A DNA stretch of 64,000 nucleotides from Betaproteobacteria bacterium. GTDB lineage: Bacteria > Pseudomonadota > Gammaproteobacteria > Burkholderiales > Rhodocyclaceae. Below, one piece after another: positions 30,038-39,229 of the stretch. Each line of letters starts with the position of its first letter. Positions within the stretch are counted from its first letter, which is position 1. The position numbers were made by a program, and so were the translations under genes. The stretch spans positions 107,663 through 171,662 of the forward strand of contig JAHRYW010000005.1 of the NCBI GenBank assembly GCA_020621865.1, in the 5' to 3' direction. Below the pieces are notes generated by a model, which was given only the letters and a program-made list of their open reading frames with translations, was not told the DNA's origin and did not search any database.

Positions 30038-31150
30038 ATGCTAAATATTGCCCTTGCGCTCGCTTTTGCATTTTCATCACTGCTATCACCAGGAGGGCGA
30101 ATTCTTCGCTTGGCAATTGAAGAGCCCGTTCTACATAGCCTCCCTCCCTACCAAGGGCATTTGCTTTTGGCATTCGCGAACTATTGGGTTCCAGCCGTTA
30201 TAGCGTATTTAGCGCTGCGCTTATTACGTGCTAATTCTTGGCTCTGGCCACGTCCAGCCATTCACGTTTTACTAGGGCTGGCAAACGCTCTAATTGTGTT
30301 TTATTTTGCTGCAAGGGTGTTTGCGTCCACGGTACAGGGTGGTGGCGCGAGTTTCGCAGTAATGTCATTTGCTCCGCTTGTGATTTTTCCAGCATGGGCA
30401 ATGCTGGCCGCGGGGCTTATTTGGTTGGCATTTCGTTCAATCCGCAATCGACAAGAAACCCAACCTATCGGTTCTAGGGCGCTTGGCATTGGCGAGGGAA
30501 TTGCGATAGCAATGGCGCTAGGCATCCCTGCTGTAGCAGTTGCATCAACTTTGTTTCTTACAGAAAACGCTCCCTTTAGACTCGCAAAAGAAGCGGATAA
30601 GTTGTTCAATGAAAAATGCAAGAGTGCCGGTGAAGTCATTATCAATCACCCTCAAAATGTCCAGAGCATCTACCTCGACCAAGACGGAGGGCAGTACTTT
30701 GACAACATAGTCAACGGTGTCTATGGCAGCTATGGAAGCAGCATTCTTGGTGAACCGCTGGTGAATAGCGGGTTGCTGTTGTACTTCGAAAAGAAAAATG
30801 ATCGGCAACAAATTGATGGAGGTATCGCCAAGTACCATAAGCATGGTCTCAAGGACTGGAAAGGCGAGCCAGTAGAGGAACTCACAAGCGAATACGGCGT
30901 GTTCCAAAAATCTCTAGTTAGCGACAGCGATGAGAAGAGACTGGGAGTTCGCGGGATGGAGATTACGATAAAGAATATGAAGACTGAACAGACTGTCGCA
31001 ACTCTCACGTTCTTTACGAGTAGCCGCCATAGAAAAATTTGCGGTCAGTCTAGCGATGGGCGTTTTGGTGTGAGTGATTTCATTAGAAAGTCACTGAACC
31101 TGACGAGGCAGTTTCCCGATGCGTTTCCAGCGGCTACGCAGCGTCCCTGA
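30038..31150 (+). CDS. Hypothetical membrane protein, lower-GC ORF
   Basis: 370 aa ORF with N-terminal TM segments; visibly lower GC than neighbours. Confidence 0.6.
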   Translation: MLNIALALAFAFSSLLSPGGRILRLAIEEPVLHSLPPYQGHLLLAFANYWVPAVIAYLALRLLRANSWLWPRPAIHVLLGLANALIVFYFAARVFASTVQGGGASFAVMSFAPLVIFPAWAMLAAGLIWLAFRSIRNRQETQPIGSRALGIGEGIAIAMALGIPAVAVASTLFLTENAPFRLAKEADKLFNEKCKSAGEVIINHPQNVQSIYLDQDGGQYFDNIVNGVYGSYGSSILGEPLVNSGLLLYFEKKNDRQQIDGGIAKYHKHGLKDWKGEPVEELTSEYGVFQKSLVSDSDEKRLGVRGMEITIKNMKTEQTVATLTFFTSSRHRKICGQSSDGRFGVSDFIRKSLNLTRQFPDAFPAATQRP

Positions 31151-31289
31151 TCTATCGCATTGAAGGTCCGCATTCGAAAAACTTGATCGGCAGCTATGGG
31201 TCGATTCGAGCCGGCCAGGTAGATGCGACTCTGTGGTCAGCTTGGTTGAGCATGCAGGGTCTGGCCAGCGCGATTCTGCAGGTAGCGCC

Positions 31290-32195
31290 TCAGCGCTCCC
31301 CGCCCCGCCATGCGGCCAGGGCCGCCGTTGCATCTTCCAGCGTGACCAGCCGTTTGATCCCGGGCACGTCAGCCAGCCGCCGGATACCACCGCCGCCCAC
31401 CCACAGCGCCACTTCATCCGGCAACGCCGCCCGTAGCTGTTGCAGCAGCATCGGTATCTGGCGCTGGGGAAAAGCCACCGAAAACGAGAGCGCGACGATA
31501 TCGGCACGATGGGCCGTCGCCGCACGGCTGATCTCGAGCAGCGGCATCTGCGTCCCCAGCGGGATGCACTCCGCCCCCTCCAGCGCGAACAGCGCTTCGA
31601 CCATCAACAGCCCCAGCACATGTTGCTCGTCCGGTACGCTGGTCAGCAGGATGCGCGGGTCGCGCGGGCCGGTTGGCAAGGTGGCGACCGCCTGGCGGAG
31701 CAAACGCTTGGTCAGTTCGGTGAACAGGTGTTCCTCGAAGACCTCGAAAGTGCCGCGCTCCCAGTATTCACCGACCTGACTGGTCAACGGCGCCACAGTG
31801 TCCTGGACAAAACCCTGCAGTCCCTGGCGGGCCAGACGCTGTTGCATGGCCTGCTGGTAAGCGGCGACGTCGTGCCGCTTGATCAGCGACAACAGTTCGT
31901 CGAGTTCGCTGGCGGCAACCGGATCGGCTGACCTGATCGGCTCCTTCCGGCGCGGCGCCAGCACGGCCAGTTCGGCGACCGGCGTCGCAATCAGCTTGCC
32001 AGGGCGATGCCCGGCATCCATCAGCCGCTTGATCAGGCGTAGCCGCTCGACCTGCTCGGGCGGATAGCAGCGCTCGCCGTTGGCGTCGCGCTCCGGTACG
32101 GGGAATCCATAGCGGCGTTCCCACATGCGCAGGACGTCCTTGGACAGGCCGGTATCGCGCTCGACAGCGGCGATATTGAAATGGGTGGCATTCAT
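31290..32195 (-). CDS. MerR-family regulator with cobalamin-binding domain (CarH/LitR-like)
   Basis: MNATHFNIAAVERDTGLSKDVLRMWERRYGFPVPERDANGERCYPPEQVERLRLIKRLMDAGHRPGKL (MerR wHTH); Wx9EH motif W-ERGTFEVFE-EH; EQHVLG ([D/E]xHxxG). Confidence 0.92.
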   Translation of the reverse strand: MNATHFNIAAVERDTGLSKDVLRMWERRYGFPVPERDANGERCYPPEQVERLRLIKRLMDAGHRPGKLIATPVAELAVLAPRRKEPIRSADPVAASELDELLSLIKRHDVAAYQQAMQQRLARQGLQGFVQDTVAPLTSQVGEYWERGTFEVFEEHLFTELTKRLLRQAVATLPTGPRDPRILLTSVPDEQHVLGLLMVEALFALEGAECIPLGTQMPLLEISRAATAHRADIVALSFSVAFPQRQIPMLLQQLRAALPDEVALWVGGGGIRRLADVPGIKRLVTLEDATAALAAWRGGER

Positions 32196-32204
32196 ATTTG
32201 TCCT

Positions 32205-32237
32205 GTACAAACGTTAGACAAACCATTGACAAACGAT
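32205..32237 (+). promoter_or_regulatory. Three tandem 11-bp direct repeats (CarH-like operator)
   Basis: GTACAAACGTT / AGACAAACCAT / TGACAAACGAT, head to tail; overlaps the -35 element. Confidence 0.75.
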
Positions 32238-32254
32238 TCTTTGATGTCTATCTT
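32226..32254 (+). promoter_or_regulatory. Sigma70-type promoter for the light/stress operon
   Basis: TTGACA-N17-TATCTT. Confidence 0.75.
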
Positions 32255-32303
32255 ACGAACAAGAACTCGATTTGTCCAGGACAAAACAAACAAGGAATAT
32301 TCC

Positions 32304-32864
32304 ATGACCAAGCTGCCCAAAAAAATTCTTGCGCTGGCCGCCCTGGTTTCAGCCTGTCTCGCTGGCCCGGCCTACGCCGCCCCCTGCCCGCCCTTGCTGA
32401 ACCAAGCGCTGACCAGTTTGCAGGACGGCAAGCCAATGCCGCTCTGCCAATACGCCGGCAAGGTCATCCTGGTCGTCAATACCGCCAGCTACTGCGGCTT
32501 CACCTCGCAATACGACGGCCTGGAAAAGCTCTACGCCCGGCTCAAGGACAAGGGGCTGGTCGTGCTCGGTTTTCCGTCCAACGACTTTGGCGAACAGGAG
32601 CCGGGCAGCGAAAAGGAAATCGCCGAGTTCTGCCGCCTGACCTATGGCGTCGAGTTCCCGATGGCTGGCAAGACCGTGGTCAAGGGCAAGAACGCGCATC
32701 CCTTCTACCTCAGGCTGGCCGAGATCACCGACAGCCGCCCGAAGTGGAATTTCCACAAGTATCTGATTAACCGCGATGCCACGCAGGTCGTCGCCTTCGG
32801 CAGCTTCACCAAGCCGGACGATGCCGACCTGCTGAAGACCATCGACCGCTTCCTGGCCCAGTAA
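32304..32864 (+). CDS. Glutathione peroxidase-like, exported
   Basis: Signal peptide; VNTASYCGFTSQYDGLEKLY, GFPSNDFGEQEPGS. Confidence 0.92.
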   Translation: MTKLPKKILALAALVSACLAGPAYAAPCPPLLNQALTSLQDGKPMPLCQYAGKVILVVNTASYCGFTSQYDGLEKLYARLKDKGLVVLGFPSNDFGEQEPGSEKEIAEFCRLTYGVEFPMAGKTVVKGKNAHPFYLRLAEITDSRPKWNFHKYLINRDATQVVAFGSFTKPDDADLLKTIDRFLAQ

Positions 32865-32874
32865 GGAGACTGCC

Positions 32875-34203
32875 ATGACGACCAGAAAACGCATCGCCGT
32901 CGTCGGCGCCGGCATTTCCGGACTGGCCAGCGCCTGGCTGCTGAGCCGCCACCACGACGTCACGCTGTTCGAAGCCGGCAGCTACCTCGGTGGCCACACC
33001 AACACCGTCGACGTGACGCTCGAAGGCCGTACGCATCCGGTCGATACCGGCTTTCTCGTCTTCAACGAAAAAACCTATCCCAACCTGATCGCGCTGTTTG
33101 AGCACCTCGGCGTGGACAGCGTCGAGACCGAAATGTCCTTTGCCGTCAGCCTGGAGAATCCGCGCCTCGAATGGGCCGGCAGCAACCTGGCGACAATTTT
33201 CGGCCAGAAGCGCAACCTCGTTCGCCGCGAATTCTGGCGCATGCTGGCCGACATCCTGCGCTTCAACCGCGACAGCAACGCCTGGCTGCTCGCTCACCCC
33301 GACAACCGGCGCAGCCTGCGCGAATTCCTGTCCGAAGGTCGCTACTCGGCCGCCTTCGCCGACTGGTACCTGCTGCCGATGGCCGCCGCCATCTGGTCCT
33401 GCCCAACCGGCCAGATGCTCGACATGCCGCTCGCCACCTTCATCCGCTTTTGCCAGAACCACGGCCTGCTGCAGGTCTTCGACCGCCCGATGTGGCGCAC
33501 CGTGTATGGCGGCGGGCGCGAATACGTCCGCCAACTGGCCGCCGAAATCAAGGCCAACGGCTCGCACTGTCGCCTCGCCTGTCCGGTCAGCGCCGTCACC
33601 CGCGACGGCGGCGGCCTGCGCGTCACCCATGGCCGCGGCAGCGAAAGCTTCGATCAGGTCGTCATGGCCTGCCACAGCGACCAGTCGCTGGCCATCCTCG
33701 GCTTCACGGCCAGCGATGCCCAGCGCGAGGTGCTGTCGGCCATCCGCTACCAGCCCAATCGCGCCGTGCTGCACACCGACCCGGCCCTGCTGCCGCGCGA
33801 CCGCAAGCTGTGGTCGGCCTGGAACTACTTTGCCGCTGCCGGCCAGCCCGGCGAGCAGCCGGTCGGCGTCTCCTACCTGATCAACAAGCTGCAGCCGCTG
33901 CCGTTCCAGACGCCGGTCGTCGTCACCCTCAACCCGGCCCGCGAACCGGATCCGGCCAAGGTGCTGGCCGAATTCGACTACGCCCACCCGATCTTCGACG
34001 GCCCGGCCATCGCCGCGCAGCAGCGTCTGCGCGACCCGGCCAGCGGCATCCAGGGCGAGGGCGGCATCTGGCTGGCCGGCGCCTGGGGCAGCTACGGATT
34101 CCACGAAGACGGTCTCAAATCGGCGCTGCGCGTCGCCAACGGCCTGGGCATCCAGGCGCCGTGGCAAGCCGGCAGCGGCAGTTCGCAGCAAGCCCAGGCC
34201 TGA
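32875..34203 (+). CDS. FAD-dependent amine oxidase-like oxidoreductase
   Basis: RIAVVGAGISGLASAWLLSRHHDVTLFEAGSYLGGHTNTVDV. Confidence 0.92.
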   Translation: MTTRKRIAVVGAGISGLASAWLLSRHHDVTLFEAGSYLGGHTNTVDVTLEGRTHPVDTGFLVFNEKTYPNLIALFEHLGVDSVETEMSFAVSLENPRLEWAGSNLATIFGQKRNLVRREFWRMLADILRFNRDSNAWLLAHPDNRRSLREFLSEGRYSAAFADWYLLPMAAAIWSCPTGQMLDMPLATFIRFCQNHGLLQVFDRPMWRTVYGGGREYVRQLAAEIKANGSHCRLACPVSAVTRDGGGLRVTHGRGSESFDQVVMACHSDQSLAILGFTASDAQREVLSAIRYQPNRAVLHTDPALLPRDRKLWSAWNYFAAAGQPGEQPVGVSYLINKLQPLPFQTPVVVTLNPAREPDPAKVLAEFDYAHPIFDGPAIAAQQRLRDPASGIQGEGGIWLAGAWGSYGFHEDGLKSALRVANGLGIQAPWQAGSGSSQQAQA

Positions 34204-34210
34204 CCCCGCC

Positions 34211-34975
34211 ATGACCGCCCGCCCCCGGCTCTTTCTCGGTAACGTGATGCACCGCCGCCTGCGGCCGGTGGTCAATGCCTTCGTCTATCCGGTGTTCTAC
34301 ATCCAGTTGCCGCTGCGCGATCTGGAATCCGCAATTTGCCCGTTTTTTGCCATCGACCGTAGCTATCTGCTCAGTTTCTGGCAAAAGGACCACGGCCCGC
34401 GCGACGGCAGCCCGCTGCTACCGTGGATCACCGCCCGCCTGCGCGAACGCGGCCTGCCCGACGACGGCGAGATCATCCTGCAGACCTTCCCCCGCCTGTT
34501 CGGCTACGTCTTCAACCCCGTCAGCTTCTGGTTCTGCCACGACCGCAGCGGGGCGCTGATTGCCGTGCTGGCCGAGGTCAACAACACCTTCGGCGGCACC
34601 CACGCCTACCTGCTGCACAACCCCGGCGGCGCGCCCCTGCGCGATGGCCAGTTACTGCGCGCCGACAAATGCTTCCATGTCTCGCCGTTCAACGAGATCG
34701 TCGGCGGCTACCGCTTCCGCTTCCATCTCGACCGGCCGGCCCAACTGGCCCGCATCGACTACGACGATGCCGACGGCGAACTGCTGCGCACCGCCATCGC
34801 CGGTAAACCGCGCGAGTGGCGTTCGAGCGCGCTGCTCGGCGCCTTCCTGAAAATGCCCGTCATGACGGCCGGCGTAATGCTGCGCATCCACTGGCAGGCC
34901 CTGAAACTCTGGCTCAAAGGCGTGCCCTTCCGTGGCGCCCGCGTCCCTCAACCTCTCCGGGAATCGACCAAATGA
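34211..34975 (+). CDS. DUF1365 family protein
   Basis: RLFLGNVMHRRLRPVVNAFVYPVFYIQLPL...YVFNPVSFWFCHDRSG; linked to FAD oxidoreductase and cfa. Confidence 0.9.
   Translation: MTARPRLFLGNVMHRRLRPVVNAFVYPVFYIQLPLRDLESAICPFFAIDRSYLLSFWQKDHGPRDGSPLLPWITARLRERGLPDDGEIILQTFPRLFGYVFNPVSFWFCHDRSGALIAVLAEVNNTFGGTHAYLLHNPGGAPLRDGQLLRADKCFHVSPFNEIVGGYRFRFHLDRPAQLARIDYDDADGELLRTAIAGKPREWRSSALLGAFLKMPVMTAGVMLRIHWQALKLWLKGVPFRGARVPQPLRESTK
34331..34366 (+). repeat. Dispersed uptake-signal-like element, variant copy 6 (inside DUF1365 CDS)
   Basis: GCAATTTGCCCGTTTTTTGCCATC-GACCGTAGCTAT. Confidence 0.7.
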
Positions 34976-36156
34976 ACCATACGATGATCCTGCGCGGCGG
35001 CGAAACCCTGGCCCGCGACACCCGTCTGATTTTCGACCTGCTGGAGAACCTGCACGGTGGCCTGCTGGAAATCCGCCTGCCCAACGGCTGCTGCGCCTTG
35101 TTCGGCGACGGCGAACACCCCATTGCGCTCCACATCCACGACGAAGCGGTCTTCAGCCGGGTGCTGGCGCGCGGCGACATCGGCCTGGCCGAAGCCTACC
35201 TCGACGGTCTCTGGGACTGCCCCGACATCACCGGCCTGCTGACCCTGCTGGCGCGCAACCGCGCGGCACTCGGCAAAGCGGTGTACGGCTCGTGGCCGCG
35301 CCTGCTGGCGGCCCGCGTCCGGCACTGGCTCAACCGCAACAGCCGCATCGGCAGCCAACGCAACATCATGGCCCACTACGACCTGGGCAACGATTTCTAC
35401 AAACTCTGGCTGGACCCGAGCATGAGCTACTCGGCCGCCATCTACCGCGACGCCGATGACGGCACGCTGCAAACCGCCCAGCACGCCAAGTACCGCCGCA
35501 TCCTGCAACGGCTGAAGGCCGAACCGGGCGAGCGCGTGCTGGAAATCGGCTGCGGCTGGGGCGGCTTTGCCGAAATGGCCGTGGCGCAAGGTCTGGCCGT
35601 CACCGGCCTGACCCTGTCGCCGGCCCAGCTCGCCTGGGCGCGCAAGCGCGTTCCAGCCGCCGACCTGCGCCTGCAGGACTACCGCGACACGAACGAGCGC
35701 TTCGATCACATCGTCTCCATCGAAATGTTCGAAGCCGTCGGCGAACGCTTCTGGCCCGGCTATTTCAAGACCGTGGCCAAGGCGTTGAAGCCGGGCGGCC
35801 GGGCGGTGATCCAGAGCATCACCATCCGCGACGACCTGTTCCCCAGCTACCGCAAGGGCACCGACTTCATCCAGCAATACATCTTCCCCGGCGGCATGCT
35901 GCCATCGCGCAGTGCCTTCCGCGCCGCTGCCGCCCGGCAGGGGCTGGCCGTCCGTCACGAATACGCCTTCGGCCTCGACTACGCCCGCACCCTGGCCGAA
36001 TGGCGCCAGGCCTTCGAAGCCAACTGGCCGGCCATCGCCGCGCAAGGCTTCGACGACACCTTCCGTCGCCTCTGGCGAATGTACCTGTGCTACTGCGAGG
36101 CCGGCTTCCTGGCCGGCAACGTCGATGTCGTCCAGTTCGAACTTTCCCATCGCTGA
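34972..36156 (+). CDS. cfa: Cyclopropane-fatty-acyl-phospholipid synthase family protein
   Basis: NIMAHYDLGNDFYKLWLDPSMSYSAAIY...GERVLEIGCGWGGFAEMA...YIFPGGMLPS. Confidence 0.95.
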   Translation: MNHTMILRGGETLARDTRLIFDLLENLHGGLLEIRLPNGCCALFGDGEHPIALHIHDEAVFSRVLARGDIGLAEAYLDGLWDCPDITGLLTLLARNRAALGKAVYGSWPRLLAARVRHWLNRNSRIGSQRNIMAHYDLGNDFYKLWLDPSMSYSAAIYRDADDGTLQTAQHAKYRRILQRLKAEPGERVLEIGCGWGGFAEMAVAQGLAVTGLTLSPAQLAWARKRVPAADLRLQDYRDTNERFDHIVSIEMFEAVGERFWPGYFKTVAKALKPGGRAVIQSITIRDDLFPSYRKGTDFIQQYIFPGGMLPSRSAFRAAAARQGLAVRHEYAFGLDYARTLAEWRQAFEANWPAIAAQGFDDTFRRLWRMYLCYCEAGFLAGNVDVVQFELSHR

Positions 36157-36170
36157 GCATCCCGGCTGCG

Positions 36171-36212
36171 AATGCTACGGTCGGCGGCAAAAAATGGCCA
36201 AAATCGAAATCT
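36171..36212 (-). repeat. Dispersed uptake-signal-like element, copy 7 (overlaps start of chalcone isomerase-like gene)
   Basis: AATGCTACGGTC-GGCGGCAAAAAATGGCCAAAATCGAAATC. Confidence 0.85.
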
Positions 36213-36733
36213 TCTCGGCGCCGCGCCGTCGCCTGCTGGCGGCCCTAGCCGCGCTACCCTTGGTCGTCCGACCTATCGTCGCCCTGGCCAGCACCGACCC
36301 GACCACCGGCCTCGCCCGCTGGGGCAGCGGCGAATTCCGGCGCTTCGGCTTTCTCGTCTATGAAGCCACCCTGTGGGCCGGCGACGACCCGCAACGCCCA
36401 CCGCTGGCCCTGAAGCTCACCTACCGGCGCAACATCGCCGGCCAAGCCATTGCCGAAGCCAGCGTCAAGGAAATCCGCCAGCTCGGCCTGGCGGACGAAG
36501 CCACGCTAAAGCGCTGGGGCCTGCAAATGACCGCACTGTTCCCGGACGTCAAACCCGGCGACCAGATCACCGGCCACTACCGGGCCGAGGGCGCCGAATT
36601 CCGTTTCAACGACCGCCCACTCGGCCGCCTCGACGACCCGGCCTTCGCCCGCGCCTTCTTCGCCATCTGGCTCGACCCGAAGACCAGCGCACCCGACCTG
36701 CGCGCCGCGCTGCTCAAGCGCCCGGCAGCCTGA
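36194..36733 (+). CDS. Chalcone isomerase-like domain protein
   Basis: WGSGEFRRFGFLVYEATLWAGDDPQRPPLALKLTYRRNIAGQAIAEASVKEIRQLG. Confidence 0.8.
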   Translation: MAKIEIFSAPRRRLLAALAALPLVVRPIVALASTDPTTGLARWGSGEFRRFGFLVYEATLWAGDDPQRPPLALKLTYRRNIAGQAIAEASVKEIRQLGLADEATLKRWGLQMTALFPDVKPGDQITGHYRAEGAEFRFNDRPLGRLDDPAFARAFFAIWLDPKTSAPDLRAALLKRPAA

Positions 36734-36734
36734 A

Positions 36735-37958
36735 ATGACCACCGGCCGCGTCCTCGCCTACGGCCTGCTCGGCCTGCCGCTCGCCTTCGCGGCGTTGCCG
36801 GTCTACGTCCATGTGCCGCGCTTCTACGCTGAAACGACCGGCCTGCCGCTGGCCCTGCTCGGCGTCGTCCTGCTCGGCGCCCGTTTGCTCGATGCCGGCA
36901 TCGACCCCTGGCTCGGCTGGCTGGCCGACCGCGTCTCCCGCCGGCGCATGCTCGCCCTCGCCCTGCTGCCCTTCGCCATCGGCTTCGTCGCCCTGCTCAA
37001 CCCGCCGAGTGCCTCGCCTGCCCTCTGGCTGCTCGCCTCACTTGCCCTGACTTATCTTGGCTTCTCGGCCGCCACCGTCGCCTACCAGGCCTGGGGCGCC
37101 GACCTCGGCCATGATGCCGGGGAGCGCACCCGGCTAACCGCTGCCCGCGAAGGCTTCGGCCTGCTCGGCGTGGTTCTCGCCGCGGCGCTGCCCGGCCTGC
37201 TCGCCAGCCACCTCGACGCAGGCATCGCCCGCCTGAGCTGGGTGCTGCCGCCGCTGTTGCTGATCGCCGCCGCGACCACCTTTTCGCGGGTCGCCGCTGG
37301 GCCGACCGTCGAAACGCTCAGCCAGCCGCTGCTGCCCAGCCTGCGCCGCGTCGTCGCCGATCCGGCCTTCCGCCGCCTGCTGCTGGTCTTCGTCGCCAAC
37401 GGCATCGCCGCCGCGCTGCCGGCCACGCTGTTCCTCTTTTTCGTCGCCGATGTGCTGCAACTGACCGCCGCCAGCGGCGCCCTGCTTGCCCTCTATTTCA
37501 TCGCCGGTGCCGCCTCGCTGCCACTCTGGGTACGCGCCGCCGCCCGCCATGGCCGGGTCGCTGCCTGGCTGGCGGCCATCGCCCTGTCGATCGCCGCCTT
37601 CGCCGGCGCCAGCCTGCTCGGCCCCGGCGATCTCTGGCCCTTCGCCGCCATCTGCCTGGCCTCCGGCCTGGCCCTCGGCGCCGACCTGACACTGCCCGCC
37701 GCCATGGCCGCCGACCTCGGCGAACGTCAGGGGCAGGCCGGTGCCTGCTTCGGCGTCTGGAACTTCGTCGCAAAACTCAACCTGGCGCTGGCCGCCGGTC
37801 TATCCCTGCCGCTGCTCGGCAGCCTTGGCTATGTGCCGGGCAGCGGCGCCGGCCTGCCTGCCCTGACTTTCGCCTACGCCCTGCTGCCACTCGCCTTCAA
37901 GGCCCTGGCCGGCCTGCTGCTCTGGCGCTGGCGCCATTTCCTGGAGAACATCCGATGA
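36735..37958 (+). CDS. MFS transporter (GPH/MelB-like)
   Basis: About 12 TM segments; DPWLGWLADRVSRRRMLALALLPF. Confidence 0.85.
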   Translation: MTTGRVLAYGLLGLPLAFAALPVYVHVPRFYAETTGLPLALLGVVLLGARLLDAGIDPWLGWLADRVSRRRMLALALLPFAIGFVALLNPPSASPALWLLASLALTYLGFSAATVAYQAWGADLGHDAGERTRLTAAREGFGLLGVVLAAALPGLLASHLDAGIARLSWVLPPLLLIAAATTFSRVAAGPTVETLSQPLLPSLRRVVADPAFRRLLLVFVANGIAAALPATLFLFFVADVLQLTAASGALLALYFIAGAASLPLWVRAAARHGRVAAWLAAIALSIAAFAGASLLGPGDLWPFAAICLASGLALGADLTLPAAMAADLGERQGQAGACFGVWNFVAKLNLALAAGLSLPLLGSLGYVPGSGAGLPALTFAYALLPLAFKALAGLLLWRWRHFLENIR

Positions 37959-38476
37959 AACTCATGCTTGCTGCCGCCCTGTCGCTGGGCCTCGCCGGCT
38001 GTGCCGCGACCGGCGTCGAACAATACCGCGCCGAACAACCGGCGCTCGACCTCAAAACCTACATGAACGGCACGCTCGACGCCTGGGGCATGTTCCAGGG
38101 CCGCTCGGGCGAGGTCAAAAAGCGCTTCCACGTCGTCATCGAGGCCCGTTGGCAGGGCGATACCGGCGTGCTCGACGAGCAGTTCAAGTGGTCCGATGGC
38201 ACCACCTCGCGCCGGGTGTGGACGCTGACCCGGCAGGCCGATGGCAGCTTCCGCGGCAAGGCCGACGACGTGATCGGCGAGGCAATCGGCGAAGTCGCCG
38301 GCAATGCCCTGCGCTGGCGCTACGTGCTAGCCCTGCCGGTCGACGGCAAGGTCTATCACGTCGATTTCGACGACTGGATGTTCCTGATGGACGACAAGGT
38401 GATGCTGAACCGCTCGGCCATGTCGAAATGGGGCTTCCATCTCGGCGAAGTGACCCTGACCTTCGTCAAGCGATGA
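37955..38476 (+). CDS. DUF3833 lipoprotein
   Basis: Lipobox LGLAGCAA; VEQYRAEQPALDLKTYMNGTLDAWGMFQGRSGEVKKRFHV. Confidence 0.88.
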   Translation: MKLMLAAALSLGLAGCAATGVEQYRAEQPALDLKTYMNGTLDAWGMFQGRSGEVKKRFHVVIEARWQGDTGVLDEQFKWSDGTTSRRVWTLTRQADGSFRGKADDVIGEAIGEVAGNALRWRYVLALPVDGKVYHVDFDDWMFLMDDKVMLNRSAMSKWGFHLGEVTLTFVKR

Positions 38477-39228
38477 ACCCGGCCATCACCGACTGGAAAG
38501 GCAAGCGCGTCTGGCTGATCGGCGCGTCGAGCGGCATTGGCGCCGCGCTGGCCGGCGAACTGGCCCGCCGTGGCGCCCGCCTGGCGATCTCGGCGCGCAA
38601 CGCCCGCAAGCTGCAACGCATCGCCATCAACGGCGCCCTGCCGGTCCCCTGCGACGTTACCGACACCGACAGCCTGGCCGCCGCCCGGAGCAGCGTGCTG
38701 GGCGCCTTCGGCAGCATCGACCTGGTGATCTACCTGGCCGGCGACTACGTGCCGATGCGCGCCGACGACTTCAACCTGGCCGTCGCCGAGCAGATCATCA
38801 ACGTCAACTTCATCGCCGCCATGCATGTCGCCGCCGCCGTCCTGCCCGACCTCCGGCCCGGCGGCGGCATCGCCTTCGTGGCCAGCGTCGCCGGCTACCG
38901 TGGCCTGCCCAAGGCGCTGTGCTACGGGCCGGGCAAGGCGGCGCTGATTCACTTTGCCGAAGTCCTGCACCTCGATCTGGCGCCCAAGGGCATCGGCGTC
39001 TGGGTCATCAACCCCGGCTTCGTCGCCACGCCGCTGACCGCGCAGAACGATTTCTCCATGCCGGCGCTGCAAACGCCCGAAGAGGCGGCCAATGCTACGG
39101 TCGAAGGCTTTAAATCGGGAAATTTCGAAATCCATTTCCCGAAGCGCTTCACCCGCCTGATGAAACTGCTAGCCATCCTGCCCTACCGCTGGTATTTCCC
39201 GCTGATCCGCCGCTTGACCGGAGGCTGA
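38473..39228 (+). CDS. Short-chain dehydrogenase/reductase
   Basis: VWLIGASSGIGAALAGELARRGARLAISARN; catalytic YGPGK region (CYGPGKAAL). Confidence 0.92.
   Translation: MNPAITDWKGKRVWLIGASSGIGAALAGELARRGARLAISARNARKLQRIAINGALPVPCDVTDTDSLAAARSSVLGAFGSIDLVIYLAGDYVPMRADDFNLAVAEQIINVNFIAAMHVAAAVLPDLRPGGGIAFVASVAGYRGLPKALCYGPGKAALIHFAEVLHLDLAPKGIGVWVINPGFVATPLTAQNDFSMPALQTPEEAANATVEGFKSGNFEIHFPKRFTRLMKLLAILPYRWYFPLIRRLTGG
39091..39131 (-). repeat. Dispersed uptake-signal-like element, copy 8 (inside SDR CDS)
   Basis: AATGCTACGGTC-GAAGGCTTTAAATCGGGAAATTTCGAAAT. Confidence 0.8.
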
Positions 39229-39229
39229 C

